From Hydractinia symbiolongicarpus (taxonomy: Eukaryota > Cnidaria > Hydrozoa > Anthoathecata > Hydractiniidae): a DNA stretch of 64,000 bases. The notes under the pieces are model-generated. The model saw nothing but the letters and a program-made list of their open reading frames with translations. It was not told where the DNA came from and searched no databases. Shown here in pieces: positions 1-12,092 of the stretch (position 1 is the stretch's first letter; each line of letters starts with the position of its first letter). The stretch is taken from contig NC_079879.1 in assembly GCF_029227915.1 (NCBI RefSeq), positions 6,260,001-6,324,000 of the forward strand, written 5' to 3'. The translations under genes were made by a program, and so were the position numbers.

Positions 1-696
1 GACGTCATATTTGCTTCCGGTATATTCATCATATTCATATTCGTCTTCCTCAACATCATTACCAGTTGATGCATGCTCAAACGCGAGCAGGAATGCAATG
101 GGTATTATTTTGAAAAATTGCATTGTGACTGTTATCTCGAAATCACCCTTTCAACTTAGATATAGATTTAGTGTGCAAGTAACAGTTCAGTTGAGCAGAT
201 AGTTAACGCTTAAATAATTACCCCGGGGACATAATTATCATTCAAGATATAATAATAATGTAGATATATGTAATAGTTACATGTATAATACTTTTTAGGA
301 TCTTTTTTTGCACGAAATCTTTTAAAAATTTAATAGACCGTGACCACCAACGTCATCCTCAGGCCTTTTTTCTCTTTTCTGAAAATGTTTGACGACCAGA
401 AGAATTAGTCATAGCACATAGATCATCACTGCAATTTGATTGGCTATAAAAAAATAGCACTGTCGTTCGGCCGTCGCAATATTCCCTTCGAATTATACCG
501 TGAGGACACAAACTGAAAATTAAATCAACCAGCAATTAGAGCAACCAAACACAAAGTGAAAGCATCGAAAATAGCTGAAAATAGTTGAAAAGCCACATAA
601 ATACATTTAGAAACTAAAATGTACAGAAGATAGCTAAAATATGTAGCTAGCTAAGCTAAATTAAGATGCTGTTCAAGCTGGCTAGGTTGATCAGGT

Positions 697-815
697 CGCC
701 TTACTTAGGCGAGATCTCGCCATGTTTTAGAAAACCTTATAAAAAATGCATATGTTCATATAAGAAATAAGCCAGCCGAGATCTCGGTTGTTTCCACCGA
801 GATCTCGGTAAGGCG
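697..815. repeat. Small MITE-like palindromic repeat with GAGATCTC cores
   Basis: The ends are inverted copies of CGCCTTAC (697-704) and GTAAGGCG (808-815). Between them lie three palindromes built on CGAGATCTCG: 708-721, 775-788 and 796-809. The layout suggests a foldback MITE of about 120 bp. I could not identify a target-site duplication, so the exact ends are uncertain. Confidence 0.5.
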
Positions 816-2751
816 GATGAATTGTTTTTAATATGAACACACAAGCCCAGGTAACAGAGCTGACTCGTTTACTTTGATGCATGATAAAATTGTTTTACTC
901 CTAGAAAGCATGTTCTTTTCTGTACGGAAATGCCAATAACATTAAAGGCTTTTTTGTCAATTTTTATAAGCTTATAAACTGGTAAAAATAATATTACATT
1001 ATTTACATGGAGAACAATAAAAATACTTCAGATAAAAAACATTTTCATCAAATTAAGCGAAAAACGGCGCGCCTTCAAACAACTCCCGAAGTTGCATTTT
1101 AAACACTAACTACCTCTAAAGGTGTGAGTAAAAAGATAAAAAAAATCAGAACTGAGGATGAGGTTGACAAACCGGATACTTCTTTGTATCCTTTACCTCC
1201 ACAATTAGTTATTTTCAATCAGAATATTATTTTTACGAAACGTAATAAGCACCCTTGTCCTCATGGATCTTTGCCTTACTTATTTAATGTGGTATAAAAT
1301 CCATGGGGACGGGGTGCGCGACAAAATGCATAATATTTATTTGCTAAATATTTGCGAAAATGAGAAACTTTAGCATTTGTGCAGAATGATGCTACAAATG
1401 TAAGCACGTGAAATGTAAGCCCTACGCTAGTTAAAAACAATGACGCGCCGTTTGTTGCAAAAACATATTCTTGCGACATATGCATTACGCTTAGAAGAAA
1501 TACAGTTATCGACGAAAAGATACTTTTGCGACATTAAATTACTAAAAAATTGCGAAAATAAAATGACAAAGTTGCATTTAAAAATAACAACTACAAAAAA
1601 AGCAAACTACCTTAAGTTGATTAATTTTTTAAGACTTATTTTTGCTAAGAATCATTTTCGCGAATCAGTCATGTTGAGATGTTTTAAGTTTTTTGCGTAG
1701 AATTATTTCTGCGAATCTAACTAGTACTTTTCCGTAATTTTAAATTATTTCGAGAAAAGATAGCCTTTATTAAATTTGCTTATATCAGGGGCTGGTGACT
1801 TTTTTTATCAACTACAAAACCGAATGAAATCAATTAAAAGACATCAAGGAAATCAGTTTCAATTTTTAAGTAATTATAATTTTAGTAATTTTAAAATTTT
1901 TATAGGGGATCTTGAGCGCGGCTAATTATTGGTTGAACAAAATTGCGCAACTATGGTGCGTACAAATGCGAGGTGGCTTGCCTTATCGTGGGCTGAGAAA
2001 AGGCTAAGCAGAGAACTTAACATTGTTTAAGCGTCATAACGAATAGCGATATGATCATTATCGTTGGAACTCTAGTGAACTTGTGCAGAACCGGCCGGCC
2101 TATCACTAATAATAATTAGTGTTTTCGAGAACTAAAATTTTTTCCTTGTTAAATGCATTTCTTTATTCCACCAGGTCACAAAAACGCACAGACCACCTGT
2201 AGCCCTAATATTATTACGAGTAAGCGCACCGAGGTATTCTAGCTAGACCTAGGGCGAATAAAATAACACTGATTTGTTTTTAATAACGTAAAAAAACATA
2301 AAAACAATACAAAAACAATTAATATAAACTAATCCAAGTGACCTCTAATAAAATAATGTGTTTGGAAAATATTAAGCTTTCTGCTTCTCTGGTATTCTTA
2401 TATTTTCAAAAATTTCAATAATGAAGCAGGCTTAAAAGTTAAAAATCAGAAGAAAAAAACATGACAGAGTATTTTAGTCATCCATTGAAGGTAGCGTCTG
2501 CTAAAAAAATAAAATTTGAGTATCAAACAACATAGTGGGAAAAGAAACAAAACCTGTCTTTAAAGTTCGCCAGCTTCATCTTGTGTCAACATAAACAAAA
2601 ATATATTCTTGACCATGTTGAAACACAGCGCTCAACTTTCAAATGACTTGCACATAAAAAGACTGGGTAAATAATTTAATATGCGTAATTATACATTTGA
2701 CGTAGACATTTGTATAGAAACCCAAACGCGCAAGGCGAGTAAAAACACCCT

Positions 2752-2766
2752 CCCCCCCCCCCCCCC
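2752..2766. repeat. Poly-C tract (C15)
   Basis: An uninterrupted run of 15 C in AT-rich DNA, one of three long C runs in the window (also 7297-7309 and 62845-62861). Length may be affected by sequencing error. Confidence 0.9.
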
Positions 2767-4091
2767 TCAGATTCTTAGTGGATGTTTTCCAAACTTATTT
2801 CCCAGCATTATTTTTAATTGGATTTTAAAAATAATTCAGCCTTTTTCAAGAACATTTAAGTTTTAGCAGAGCTTAAATGTGCTTTTATTTTACAGAATTT
2901 AGGGCAAAATTGTTCTTATTACGTTTGAACATCTTTAACATTATCTTGATCTTTAAAGTGTTTTGTCGGCTTTGAATATGCCACAAAGAATAGTCGTTTT
3001 ATCTCCCCTTTCTTTATCTTTGGTGCATTTCTAAGGAAAGAAAATTTAAAAACAACCAACTTCCTTTGACTTCCTTGATTCAAGCTTGGTTTCCAATAAA
3101 GACCATAACTGTTGTGCAACAAAATATAAGTTATTGGGAGCCAAGTTTTAAAAAATGTAAAATTAAACTTGTCTGACCACGATTAACATTGTAATTATGA
3201 TCGAGTGTGGCTAACTGTGTTTCGGCTTAAGATTTTCTCCATATGGTAAAAGGTGCTTTATGGAAGATATCGGATTTTGAAAGAAGGGTATACCTTAGGC
3301 ATAGTTGTATGAACTGGTTCAGTTATTTCTTGAAATCTTTAATCAATCCTGGGTCGGTAACTATTTTTATTAACTTTAAGTATGCCTGTGTGAGCCTATA
3401 ATAAGCCATTCTTTTCTTCGCACGTCATCGTCAGACAATGTATCACGGCACATTTTTTATAGTGCTTATTATGCGGAAAAGAGTGCTTATTTATGCAGTG
3501 TTGTACTAATGACTTGAACCTTTATACCAGCTCCTGACCATCCCCCCCTCCTTCACACTAGTGCCTATTTTCCTAGGATTTTTGAATCTAAGAAAAAAAT
3601 CAAATTGAAAACGCAACATAAAACGTATCACCGAAAAAAAACTAGCTGACTTAGGCACCTTTTCTTTTGGATTCTTTTACAAATTTTTTAAGAATTCCTT
3701 TTCCAATATGCCATGGATCAAATTGAGTATGAATTTTGTTAAACCTGGGTTTGTTAATAAAGAATTGTTAGAATTTTTATATATTGACATTCACTTTCAA
3801 CAAAAATAACAAATTACCGTGAATCTGTCCTCATGACTTTCCTAACTGACGCGTGCTTATGGGTTGATGAGAGGGAAATTTGCAGATTGAAACAGTTTTG
3901 AGTGGTATCGATGCAACGGATAAATGCTTTTCCCAACTTAAGTCAAAATCTTTCTCCCCGTCAAAATCATCAGAACATATAAAAACATTATTTAGAAGAT
4001 TTTTCCTGCTGATTGCCCTAACCAAGTAGTCTTACGCTTGGTTCAGTAGAGAGCAAGAAAAAACTTTTGTCTTTGTTCTTTTTACTGTTAT

Positions 4092-4126
4092 TCTCACAAC
4101 CAACGGTGCTGTCGTTGGTTGTGAGA
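4092..4126. repeat. Perfect 14-bp hairpin, 7-nt loop
   Basis: TCTCACAACCAACG (4092-4105) is followed by the loop GTGCTGT and the exact reverse complement CGTTGGTTGTGAGA (4113-4126). No gene or transposon end is evident around it. Confidence 0.8.
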
Positions 4127-5105
4127 GACATTGTAAAATCACGAAATGAAGAAACATATCTGTTTCGGTAAACACTGTATGGAAAATCCGCGCAAATTTT
4201 GCTTTAAGGCCTATTCTCACGATCGATTTTGAAACAGGTTTACTCAGCATGCGAAACGAAAGAAAACTTTGCTATGTTTTTTCATTTAGAAAACTGTTAA
4301 ATATTAATTTCCCTTTTTGGGAAGAAAAAATAATAAACAATATTCTTGTTTTATTCTTCTTCCCTTTTTTTCATTATTATGTTTTTTTCACACGCATGAA
4401 GTCATTATAATGAATACAGGCCTTTAAAAATTTTCCAGACTTGGTAGCACGTACGCTTATAAATAATTCGTTTAGTTTTTGTCTCATTTGTAAATGGAGT
4501 TGAAAATTATTACTTCGCGTAATTTTGCGCTTGGATTAAAAAACACATCGTATATTTTGTTCTCATTTTTTCTGTACAAATCTCTACGTCATGCAGTACA
4601 TATTCGTATTCGTTTTAAGGACCATAAATAAAAAGTAGCGTCCGTTGAAGGTGAGCAAGCAGGACAGCTTGAACTTTATTAAATAATATTGTTAGCTCTG
4701 ATGATTATTTAAAGGATTGAGACAGCAAATTTGTACTTTATATATCCTTATGCTTAACTAAGCAAACTATTCTTTTTTAGAAGACACTACCTTTAGCACA
4801 TTGTAATCGTACTTTTCTTAATTTCCACAAAAAAAATCAGCTTAATAAAAAAGTTTGCCATGTTCCAGTGGCGAGACGTTCTCTTACACTGAAGGTGATT
4901 ATGGCACTATACCAACGTTTGGGATATGCAATTTAACTTCCCAAGTTGTTTGTGTTTACTTATCCATAGATGGTTCACTCGTTCTAATTTGATCAACAAG
5001 CGATTTCACACCAAGGTTGATGTTTTCCTTGGTGTACTTCGTCAGTTCATTGTATGTTGCAGTAGAGTCCAAACATCCCGTTGTTGTGTCACCTTAATGA
5101 TTAAA

Positions 5106-5800
5106 TCAGCACACAGCTACGCATTTATTTCTGATCAGATTTTGTTGGGATATTCGCAAAACATTCTGAAACAACACTTTCCCACCATAAGGGAATCGTA
5201 TATCTTTTTTCTTAAGCATATGTGCAACAATTCTTGCCAGCTCGACTGGAATATAGTCCTTAAATTCAAATCTCTGTTGGATTTGCCTTTCCAACCAAGG
5301 TCCATAAGTATTAACAGGGTTAACGCGATGTATGCTATCCCCCACTCTCCAACGTTGCAAATGATAACCATTTGATCTGAAAAATTCTAACTAAAATTTT
5401 CTCGCCTGCTAAAGCATGTGTTTTTTTATTACGACTAATTCTTTATCAAGGTCAGCCTTCGAAAAATCTGATTACTGCTCCTCGAGCGTGTATCCACTAG
5501 CTCTTAGTTTTCTCCACAATGTGGTTTTATGCACAGAATATCTATTCGCAATTTGTTTCCGATTAAAAGTATAGCCTGCAATGATTTGACATGATTTAAA
5601 TTAATTGCAAGAGAAGGCGACCTTGTGCTTTATGACAACTTGTCTGGGCAGTTTATCTAGTATACGATGCACTATTGGACTTTCTTCAAAACTTTATTCT
5701 AATTTTCCATACACTCAAAAGTTCTGCCGGAAACTTTCAAGTTGTGCAATAATTTCCTTTCTTCCTGACAACAAATAAGACAGCAAGAATGATTAATTAA
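5106..5800 (-). pseudogene. Remnant of an integrase-like transposon gene (N-terminal HTH part)
   Basis: Read on the minus strand, about 5590-5470 encodes a helix-turn-helix-like segment (GYTFNRKQIANRYSVHKTTL) that ends in a stop. A Ser-Asp-Phe-Ser / Asp-Leu-Asp stretch follows, then near 5360-5290 the segment QRWRVGDSIHRVNPVNT. This order matches the N-terminal half of the eukaryotic integrase-catalytic-domain transposon proteins (HTH, then R-x-R-V-R-x-S-I-H-R-V-D-P), from family knowledge. At least two frame changes and several stops break it, and the catalytic DDE core is not recognisable downstream. A further 5' part may extend to about 5.8 kb. It is a fossil, not a working gene. Confidence 0.5.
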
Positions 5801-6746
5801 GGTGAATTCTTAGCTAATCTTACACGAGAGGTCGTGTACTTTAAAGTTTTTGCCTACGGTCACTTTTATCTGCAACACGCTTAATATGCATTAGGAGATC
5901 ATCAATGCATGTTTTACTGGATGGTGGTGAAGCCATAAACTAAAGAAATAATTAATGTCCAAACATTTTTGACAACAATGGTATTAACTTCATTTTTAAT
6001 AAAAGATACAATAAATAATAAGTATAGACAACTTTCAATGTTTACGTTCTGACAGGATTCTTGCACATGTACGGAAAAATCAGAAAAAGTAATTTCATCT
6101 GAAAAATGCAAACATTCAAAAAGGTCTCTACTATAACTAGCTCTTCCAGCCTACTAGCTAGCTACTAACCTGGCCACCTGGCCACTCAGAGTGATATTTC
6201 TTACTACTGGGAGTAAATTAGTTAGGTGGAGAAAAATTTGTATAAAAGAAACTGAATTTTGATATCCTAAAAGAAACTTAGGCACAAACTAGCAAGCTGG
6301 ATACCTCCAGCTATTATTAATACTTAAAAGATGATCCTGCCATGCTATACCATGGTAATTTACTTTTTGTTGCTGAGTTATTTTCAAACAAGCAGATAAT
6401 ATCAAAGATAATCAATACATAACAACAATTTAACTTACTTCATTGACAACTCCGCCTCTGTCATCAAAAGACCCGTCCTTATACACGAAGCGTGTCATGG
6501 TTTGGTATTCTCAACTTCTGCAATGTGGCAAAAAACTTCCCTTATGATTGTCGCAAAAACCCCATTCTTGTATGTCACAAAAACTTTTATTGTAAAATCC
6601 ATTTGATGTAGAATAACTAGAAACTAGGCTTAATTCAACTTTACAGCCCTTTTTCAAATGACTGAAGCTTTGTGGTGTATTAACATGACTGCTGTTGGTA
6701 AGTCGAGAATTTATTGCGTATAGGAATCTTGTGAAAGTAATTTTAA

Positions 6747-6943
6747 TGACGTCATTGGGATAAAAAATGACGTCATTTCGGCAAAAAAATTCTTATTTTA
6801 ATGATAACGATAAAAAGACCCGTTCTACCAGAAATATGGATGCTCATGTCATTAAACTTGGCATATATGTAGAACATGACATTTAGAGGTAATGGAGGTA
6901 AGGAAACAATATAATGACGTCATTGGGATCCGAAATGACGTCA
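6747..6943. repeat. Two pairs of TGACGTCA palindromes, each pair 21 bp apart
   Basis: TGACGTCA occurs at 6747-6754, 6768-6775, 6915-6922 and 6936-6943. Both pairs share the frame ATGACGTCATTGGGAT...AAATGACGTCA, so the pair is a duplicated cassette 168 bp apart. The octamer is the consensus cAMP-response element bound by CREB/ATF proteins. The setting is repeat-like rather than an obvious promoter. Confidence 0.7.
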
Positions 6944-7296
6944 ATTTGCTGGATCGATATTTCCTTCAAATCTGGTCTGCTTTTTGTCCCCAGTAACCAT
7001 ATATTATCTTAGAAACACCATGGTTACTACTTAGTAACCAACATACATGTAATAAATAATTATATATTCAATACAACATCCTATAACATTCTTACATGAA
7101 TGTCAACGGTTTTCCAAATTCCAAAAAATTTACCCCCATCCAAAAAAGCAATACCCCCAGCAAAGTACAAAATTTTTCCAAAAATTTTTTTTTATCAGAA
7201 GCAATAATAAAAGTTAGAATAGTCACAAAATTTTAGCACTTTATCACATGTGTATCTAAAGTTATGCCTAGTCAAAATGGCCGCGGGCAATTTGTG

Positions 7297-7309
7297 CCCC
7301 CCCCCCCCC
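7297..7309. repeat. Poly-C tract (C13)
   Basis: Run of 13 C in AT-rich DNA, just upstream of the Helitron 5' end at 7403. Confidence 0.9.
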
Positions 7310-7402
7310 AGGTAAAATAGGGTTAAGTGCTTACTCGCTCGCTTAAGCGCTCACAGTTTCTTGTGGCCTAGCCTGGCGTTTCGAGACTGGGTTCCCTGGA
7401 TA

Positions 7403-7763
7403 TCTATATTATAATGCCCGTATACGTCTGTCTGTCACGCAATGGTAACCGCAATAACAAGACATACGAAATGACGATTTTTTTGCCTATTTTTGAGCTC
7501 GTGGATAAAAACGCAGTTGAAAATATGCCATTGAACGTCTTCAATACAGTTTGTAAGTTCTTACAAATACCACAGCCCGTTGCAGTGTGTCACTGTATAA
7601 CCTACGAACAGAGCATCTGGATATGGACTAGAAATTCGGAGAACCACAGGGGCAATCGAGTGGGTGAAAAAGGCCGTAGGGTGAGAATTCAAATTAAACA
7701 TTTATATGAAAAAAAGTGTTTAAAATGAAGTAAGTTCACTTTATTTTTTTTTATTTTATCTAG
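7403..7763 (+). mobile_element. Helitron 5' terminus, element of uncertain extent
   Basis: TCTATATTATAATGCCCGTA at 7403, followed by CGTCTGTCTGTCACGC, matches the 5' end of the Helitron units at 29.7 kb and is preceded by A, as expected for A^T insertion. The nearest CTAG followed by T is at 7760-7763, but no convincing GC hairpin precedes it, so the 3' end is a guess. A 104-codon open frame (7414-7728, plus strand) starts inside the terminus. I do not recognise its product and regard it as transposon-derived or spurious. Confidence 0.5.
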
Positions 7764-9400
7764 TTTGTTTGTTTTTTACCCTGCCCGCTATTTGAAAAAA
7801 TTTTAGGGAGAGTTCATTTCGTGTAAATAGAATTGTCTGCCAATTAGAGTGTCCGCTAATTGATTGTCCGCTATTTAGAAAATTTTATGTGAGGTTTTTA
7901 CTGTGGTTTTGCCGGTGCAAAGGAATTTGTCGGGTAATTGGAGATGTCTGTTAATGAGAGTGTCCGTTAATTCGAGAGATGACTGCACTATTATTATTAT
8001 CTAAAAGCAATATTAGATTGCACCGGCAAAGAAGTTATAATTATGCTGAGCGACTTACAACTAAGCAAATTCTACTTGACTAATAAAACAACGTTGGCGT
8101 TGATACAAGTATATGTACGTGTGCATGACATTTGTGTTACGCCCCCAAACTGGATTTGCGTAAATACACTTGACATTCATTAACTTTTTGGCTTATAAAA
8201 TTAACATACAACACCTCCGTTGTGGTATTTTTTAAGTGGTCCCACCAGATATTCCAATCGCTGGATGGTAGAGTAGCTTAAATGAGTAATTGTCTTGATG
8301 TAAGTTTTTACAATGAGTCTTTGAATAATTTCCTATTGGTGATATTTGCCAGAGATACTACAAGTTTTTTAGGACTATAATCGTGTGAAGAAAATTCTCT
8401 TTTTTTACCGACATGTTATGCTGTGATGTATATCTTACCAGTGAATATATCAGTGTATCTTAAAATGCACAAACAAAACAGGAAAAAGAAAACAAACAAA
8501 CTTATTGATATTAAAGAAAATCGTTAACAGTATCCGTGACAAAATATCATCAGAAGCAGTTAAGAATAATCACGTTCAATATTCGTGTCACTGTTTCCGG
8601 AAAAGAATTTAAGAGAAGAAAAAAAGGAAATAAAACAATACACTTTTTCATTTTATTATCAGAAATTTTAATGACAACTGGTAGCTCCAGTTTCCTATTA
8701 ACCTCGTACCTAAGAAAAAAAATTTTCTTAGCTATAAACCTTATGGCAAACGAAGAATTTCTTAATAATTCATGCCTATCCCATGAAATTTTCGCGTACA
8801 TCTAGTCTTGTGCAGAACTGCTGCGCGAATAACTTGTTTAGCGAAAATAGTAAGGTGTGCTCATTGGAATGCGTGAAAATTTGATGGGCATATTTTTTTA
8901 AAAAGGTGCACAAAATTGGATAAGAAATAACGAGATTTACAGTATAGTAATGCGTTTCACTCCAACCAAAATTATAAATGAACTTAAAATGTAAAAAGTG
9001 ATGCTTCCTGGTTGGCGTAGGTCCAAGATTAATAAAGTTTTTAAACTACCCTCAGCCATACAAACAAAATCTTTATCTAAAATAATAAAAAAAACTATAA
9101 AAAAGACCAAATTTTTAAGATGTACAATACTCTCTCTCTCTTTGTTCTTAAAGCTTCTTAAGTATGTTTTACCCATAAAAGGTTAGCGATTATTAAGTTT
9201 TCGCTGAACCTGATTAAATGCACGAAAAAAAGAATTTAAAGTCGCACAAAAATTTCATAAAATAATGTATTTGAGAGATGTGCACTCGTTGTCGTTTTCG
9301 GGTTAATAACTCTCAATGACCAAAGCATACCTGTTCAATATCTCATTAGCGTTGTTGTGCGTAAGAAATGCGAGGAGGAGTGTTAAATTAAATGGCATGT
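7764..9400. other. Intergenic; TIR-like TGTCCGYTAATT repeat at 7.8-8.0 kb
   Basis: At 7840-7985 the phrases GTCTGCCAATTAGAGTGTCC, GTCCGCTAATT and GTCCGTTAATTCGAGAGATG recur, ending near GATGACTGCAC. Read from the other strand this starts CAGTCATCTCTCGAATTAAC, similar in style to ends of pogo/Tigger-like DNA transposons. I could not find the partner end. TTGCCGGTGCAA (7919-7930) recurs inverted as TTGCACCGGCAA (8018-8029). From 8.05 to 9.4 kb I see nothing supportable. Confidence 0.35.
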
Positions 9401-9491
9401 TTTGGCATGTTGTAAAAGATTAACTTTCACAACATGCCAAATGTTAAAAGTTTGGCATGTTGTAAATTATTAACTTTTACAACGTGTCAAA
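9401..9491. repeat. Two tandem 41-bp hairpins at exact 50-bp spacing
   Basis: Arm TTTGGCATGTTGT begins at 9401 and again at 9451. The facing arms are ACAACATGCCAAA (9429-9441, perfect) and ACAACGTGTCAAA (9479-9491, two mismatches). Each hairpin has 13-bp arms and a 15-nt AT-rich loop. Confidence 0.8.
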
Positions 9492-9961
9492 GTTAAGATT
9501 GAGAACTTCCACCGTATTTTAAAAGCCGTCAAGAAGAATAAAGAATGTGAATGTTTGATATAGAGTTTTGTTTATTGTTTGGATTTGGATGAGCTTCGTC
9601 TTAGTAAAATCGGATGTCGAATTGTTGTTGATATTAGACTCCCCGCTTCGGGACTGTACAAATCTCCATTTTTGATTCTTATCCTTAAATATATGAAAGC
9701 TTGGTCACAGATGTTTAACTTTAAATTTAAACAATGGCTTTAAAAGAAAGTTACATTAGTGTTTATATTTATCTATATATTTATCTGTCTATTTGCTCTT
9801 CTTTGTATGAGAGTATGATGGTTTCCTTGACAGTAACAAGTAGGAAGACGTCGAAATATTTGTTATGATTTATGACGTACATTTATATTTAGCAGCCATT
9901 AATTACCTAATTAGAATTACACTGGACGTATTGCCAACATTAGAGCCCAGACTCCTTAACA

Positions 9962-9969
9962 TATATAAA
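9962..9969 (+). promoter_or_regulatory. TATA box of the P450 gene
   Basis: TATATAAA lies 50 bp upstream of the P450 start codon at 10019. It would place transcription start near 9990-10000 with a very short 5' leader. The assignment rests on position and consensus only. Confidence 0.5.
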
Positions 9970-10018
9970 TAAACGCTGTCCAACTTTGATGAGGAATTCT
10001 GCATCTTAATTTCTTAAA

Positions 10019-12092
10019 ATGTATTTTGTTGTGGTTGTAGCTGCTGTGTGTTGTGTGACATGGTTTGTATGGTGGAGAAGAAATTTAAGTTTACCTCCTG
10101 GCCCCATTGGATTGCCGATAATTGGTAAGAAATACAGTAGATATTAATGGTTTATATGACTGAAAAAATTTATGCTTGAATTTTCTACAAGATGTTCCCA
10201 TTAGCGGTTCATCACGTGTTATAAATGAACATATTTTTATATGCATTTTGTGTGTGTGGCTTTCGATAACTTTTATAAAAAAATCATCAAAGATTGGCTA
10301 ACATATTGGGGATGAAACATTTGTAGAGGAAATAGTTACTTTAATTTAACAAACGCTTATATATTTCATGAAAAAACTCCAATTCAATTTTTTACACTGA
10401 ACGAGGTCGTTTTACTGTGCAAGAAAATTTTTCCTTAAGCAGGATAACATTTCTCGGTTACTGATATCATTTTTGATCTTGTGTCAAGCTCACATCAAAA
10501 AAAATTCCAGGTCATAACAATACACAAAAAAACATAATCTCATCGCTCAGATAAACAATAATTTACAGGCTGACCTTGACCTCAAGATGACCTTATGGAC
10601 ATTTATGTTAATTTTACAAGTATTAATATATGATCAATCTTATAATGTAATTCAAGTTCGCTAATATATTAAACTGTAGCAATTAAAACTTATTTAGAAT
10701 GTAATTTCCTTGTTTTTAGGATATTTACATAAACTTGGTGGAAAATCTCTTCATTTTATTATGCACGACTTATCGAAAAAATACGGTGACGTGTTTTGTT
10801 TAAAACTTGGATCTCGCTTGACTATTATACTAAGTAGCCACGAAGCAATATATGAGGCGTATGTTAAAAAAGCAAAATTATTTGCCGGACGACCCGATTT
10901 TGCTTCTTTTATCAAGACAAACCACGATGCCATTGGTTTATCGCTATGTACCTTTAGTCAAGTATACGAAAACAATCGGAAGGGCACAATGCGAGCTATA
11001 CATCGGCTGCACTCTAGTACCGCGTCATACAACGAACTTTTACAAAAAGAAGCAAAGAAGATGTTGGAATTATTTGACAACAGTATAAATTCTCACAACG
11101 CCGTGGATCCCTTAAAAGCCTTTAAAAGGATTGTACCCAGTGCTTTCTTGGCAATGATGTTTGGAAGAGATTTCGATTACCATAATGAAGAATTCCTTGA
11201 CATAGTGGAGTGGTTTAATAATTGGTTTGAGAATGCAGAAGCGGATAATCCTCCAGATTTTTTTCCAATTTTACAGAATATGCCCAACAAGCGATTAAAA
11301 ATCATAAGTGACTGCGGATTAGCATTCGAGAAATTTGCTTTAAAGAAGTTAAAAGAATTTGAAAATGAAAATGGCGATACTGGGCTTGTATATTCCTTTT
11401 ACAACTACTTTGGTAAACCTTCAGAACTTGGGCGTCAAGAAAAACTAAATCTTGCACGAGTTGTAGCTGATCTATGCGGTGGCGGCTTTGACACTGTCGC
11501 ATCTACACTGGCGTGGGCTCCGCTATACTTGCTCAATCGACCAGAGGTGTTAAGGAAATGTCGACAAGAAATATTATCAATTTGTAAAGATGGAGATGTT
11601 TCTGTGGATAAGAAAGATGACTTGCCGTATTTTTCTGCTACGCTGTACGATATCATACGCCATTCTAGCGTAGGACCACTTGGCCTTCCTCGAGTTACAA
11701 TGGATGATTTGACGTTTCGATCTTATAAAATCCCAAAAAATACCATGGTGTTCGTTAACTTATGGGCGTGTAACCACGATCCGTCTGTTTGGAAGGAAAT
11801 AGACTTTGTGCATCCAGAAAATTTCTTAACCAATGACGGAGCGCTGGATAACACTGCTGTGAAGAAATTGTCAACGTTCTCATCAGGTGTTCGTAGATGT
11901 CCTGGAGAAAAGCTTGCCTTTACTAAGATGTTTGTCCTTCTAGGGACGTTGATACAGAGATATGGCTTTATAATGGATAAAGCTCCAGAAGATTTGCTGC
12001 CAATGAGGGGCGTAACTCTCAAACCAAAACCGTACACGATTTCAATGAAGCGACTTCACCTAAAAGACATTCTTTCTAAAAAAGATTTTTAA
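10019..12092 (+). CDS. Microsomal cytochrome P450, clan 2 (CYP1/CYP17-like), 2 exons, 492 aa
   Basis: Predicted haem-thiolate monooxygenase anchored in the ER membrane. Exons are 10019-10124 and 10720-12092 (GT-AG intron, phase 1), 1479 nt in all, the usual length for clan 2. Residues 2-19 form the hydrophobic anchor, followed by WWRR and the proline hinge SLPPGPIGLPIIG (about 24-36), which exon 2 continues. The I-helix oxygen motif is GGFDT (Asp293-Thr294). The haem loop FSSGVRRCPG puts the ligand at Cys429. The I-helix and the following AW resemble CYP1-type enzymes. Odd points: the K-helix ExxR reads DIIR (Asp346, Arg349), the PERF arginine is Asn403 (HPENFL), and the C-helix Trp is not evident near ENNRKGTMR. 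The frame is otherwise intact, so it is likely expressed, but redox activity is uncertain. The exact CYP family and substrate cannot be read from sequence. Confidence 0.93.

Larger units (their letters stand above)
1..4900. other. Gene-free AT-rich stretch
   Basis: I see no supportable gene here. The open frames are short, lack recognisable motifs and fall in AT-rich sequence. The stretch contains a small palindromic MITE (697-815), a C15 homopolymer (2752-2766) and a perfect 14-bp hairpin (4092-4126), listed separately. Confidence 0.6.
5801..7402. other. Intergenic, no gene seen; contains TGACGTCA pairs
   Basis: No coding signal. TA-rich repeats and TAGC-type short repeats occur near 6.15 kb. 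The only ordered structure is the two pairs of TGACGTCA octamers described separately. Confidence 0.6.

Noticed and set aside
4926-5375. 149-codon plus-strand open frame
   Set aside because: It lies antisense to the integrase-like remnant, which explains its length; no motif of its own.
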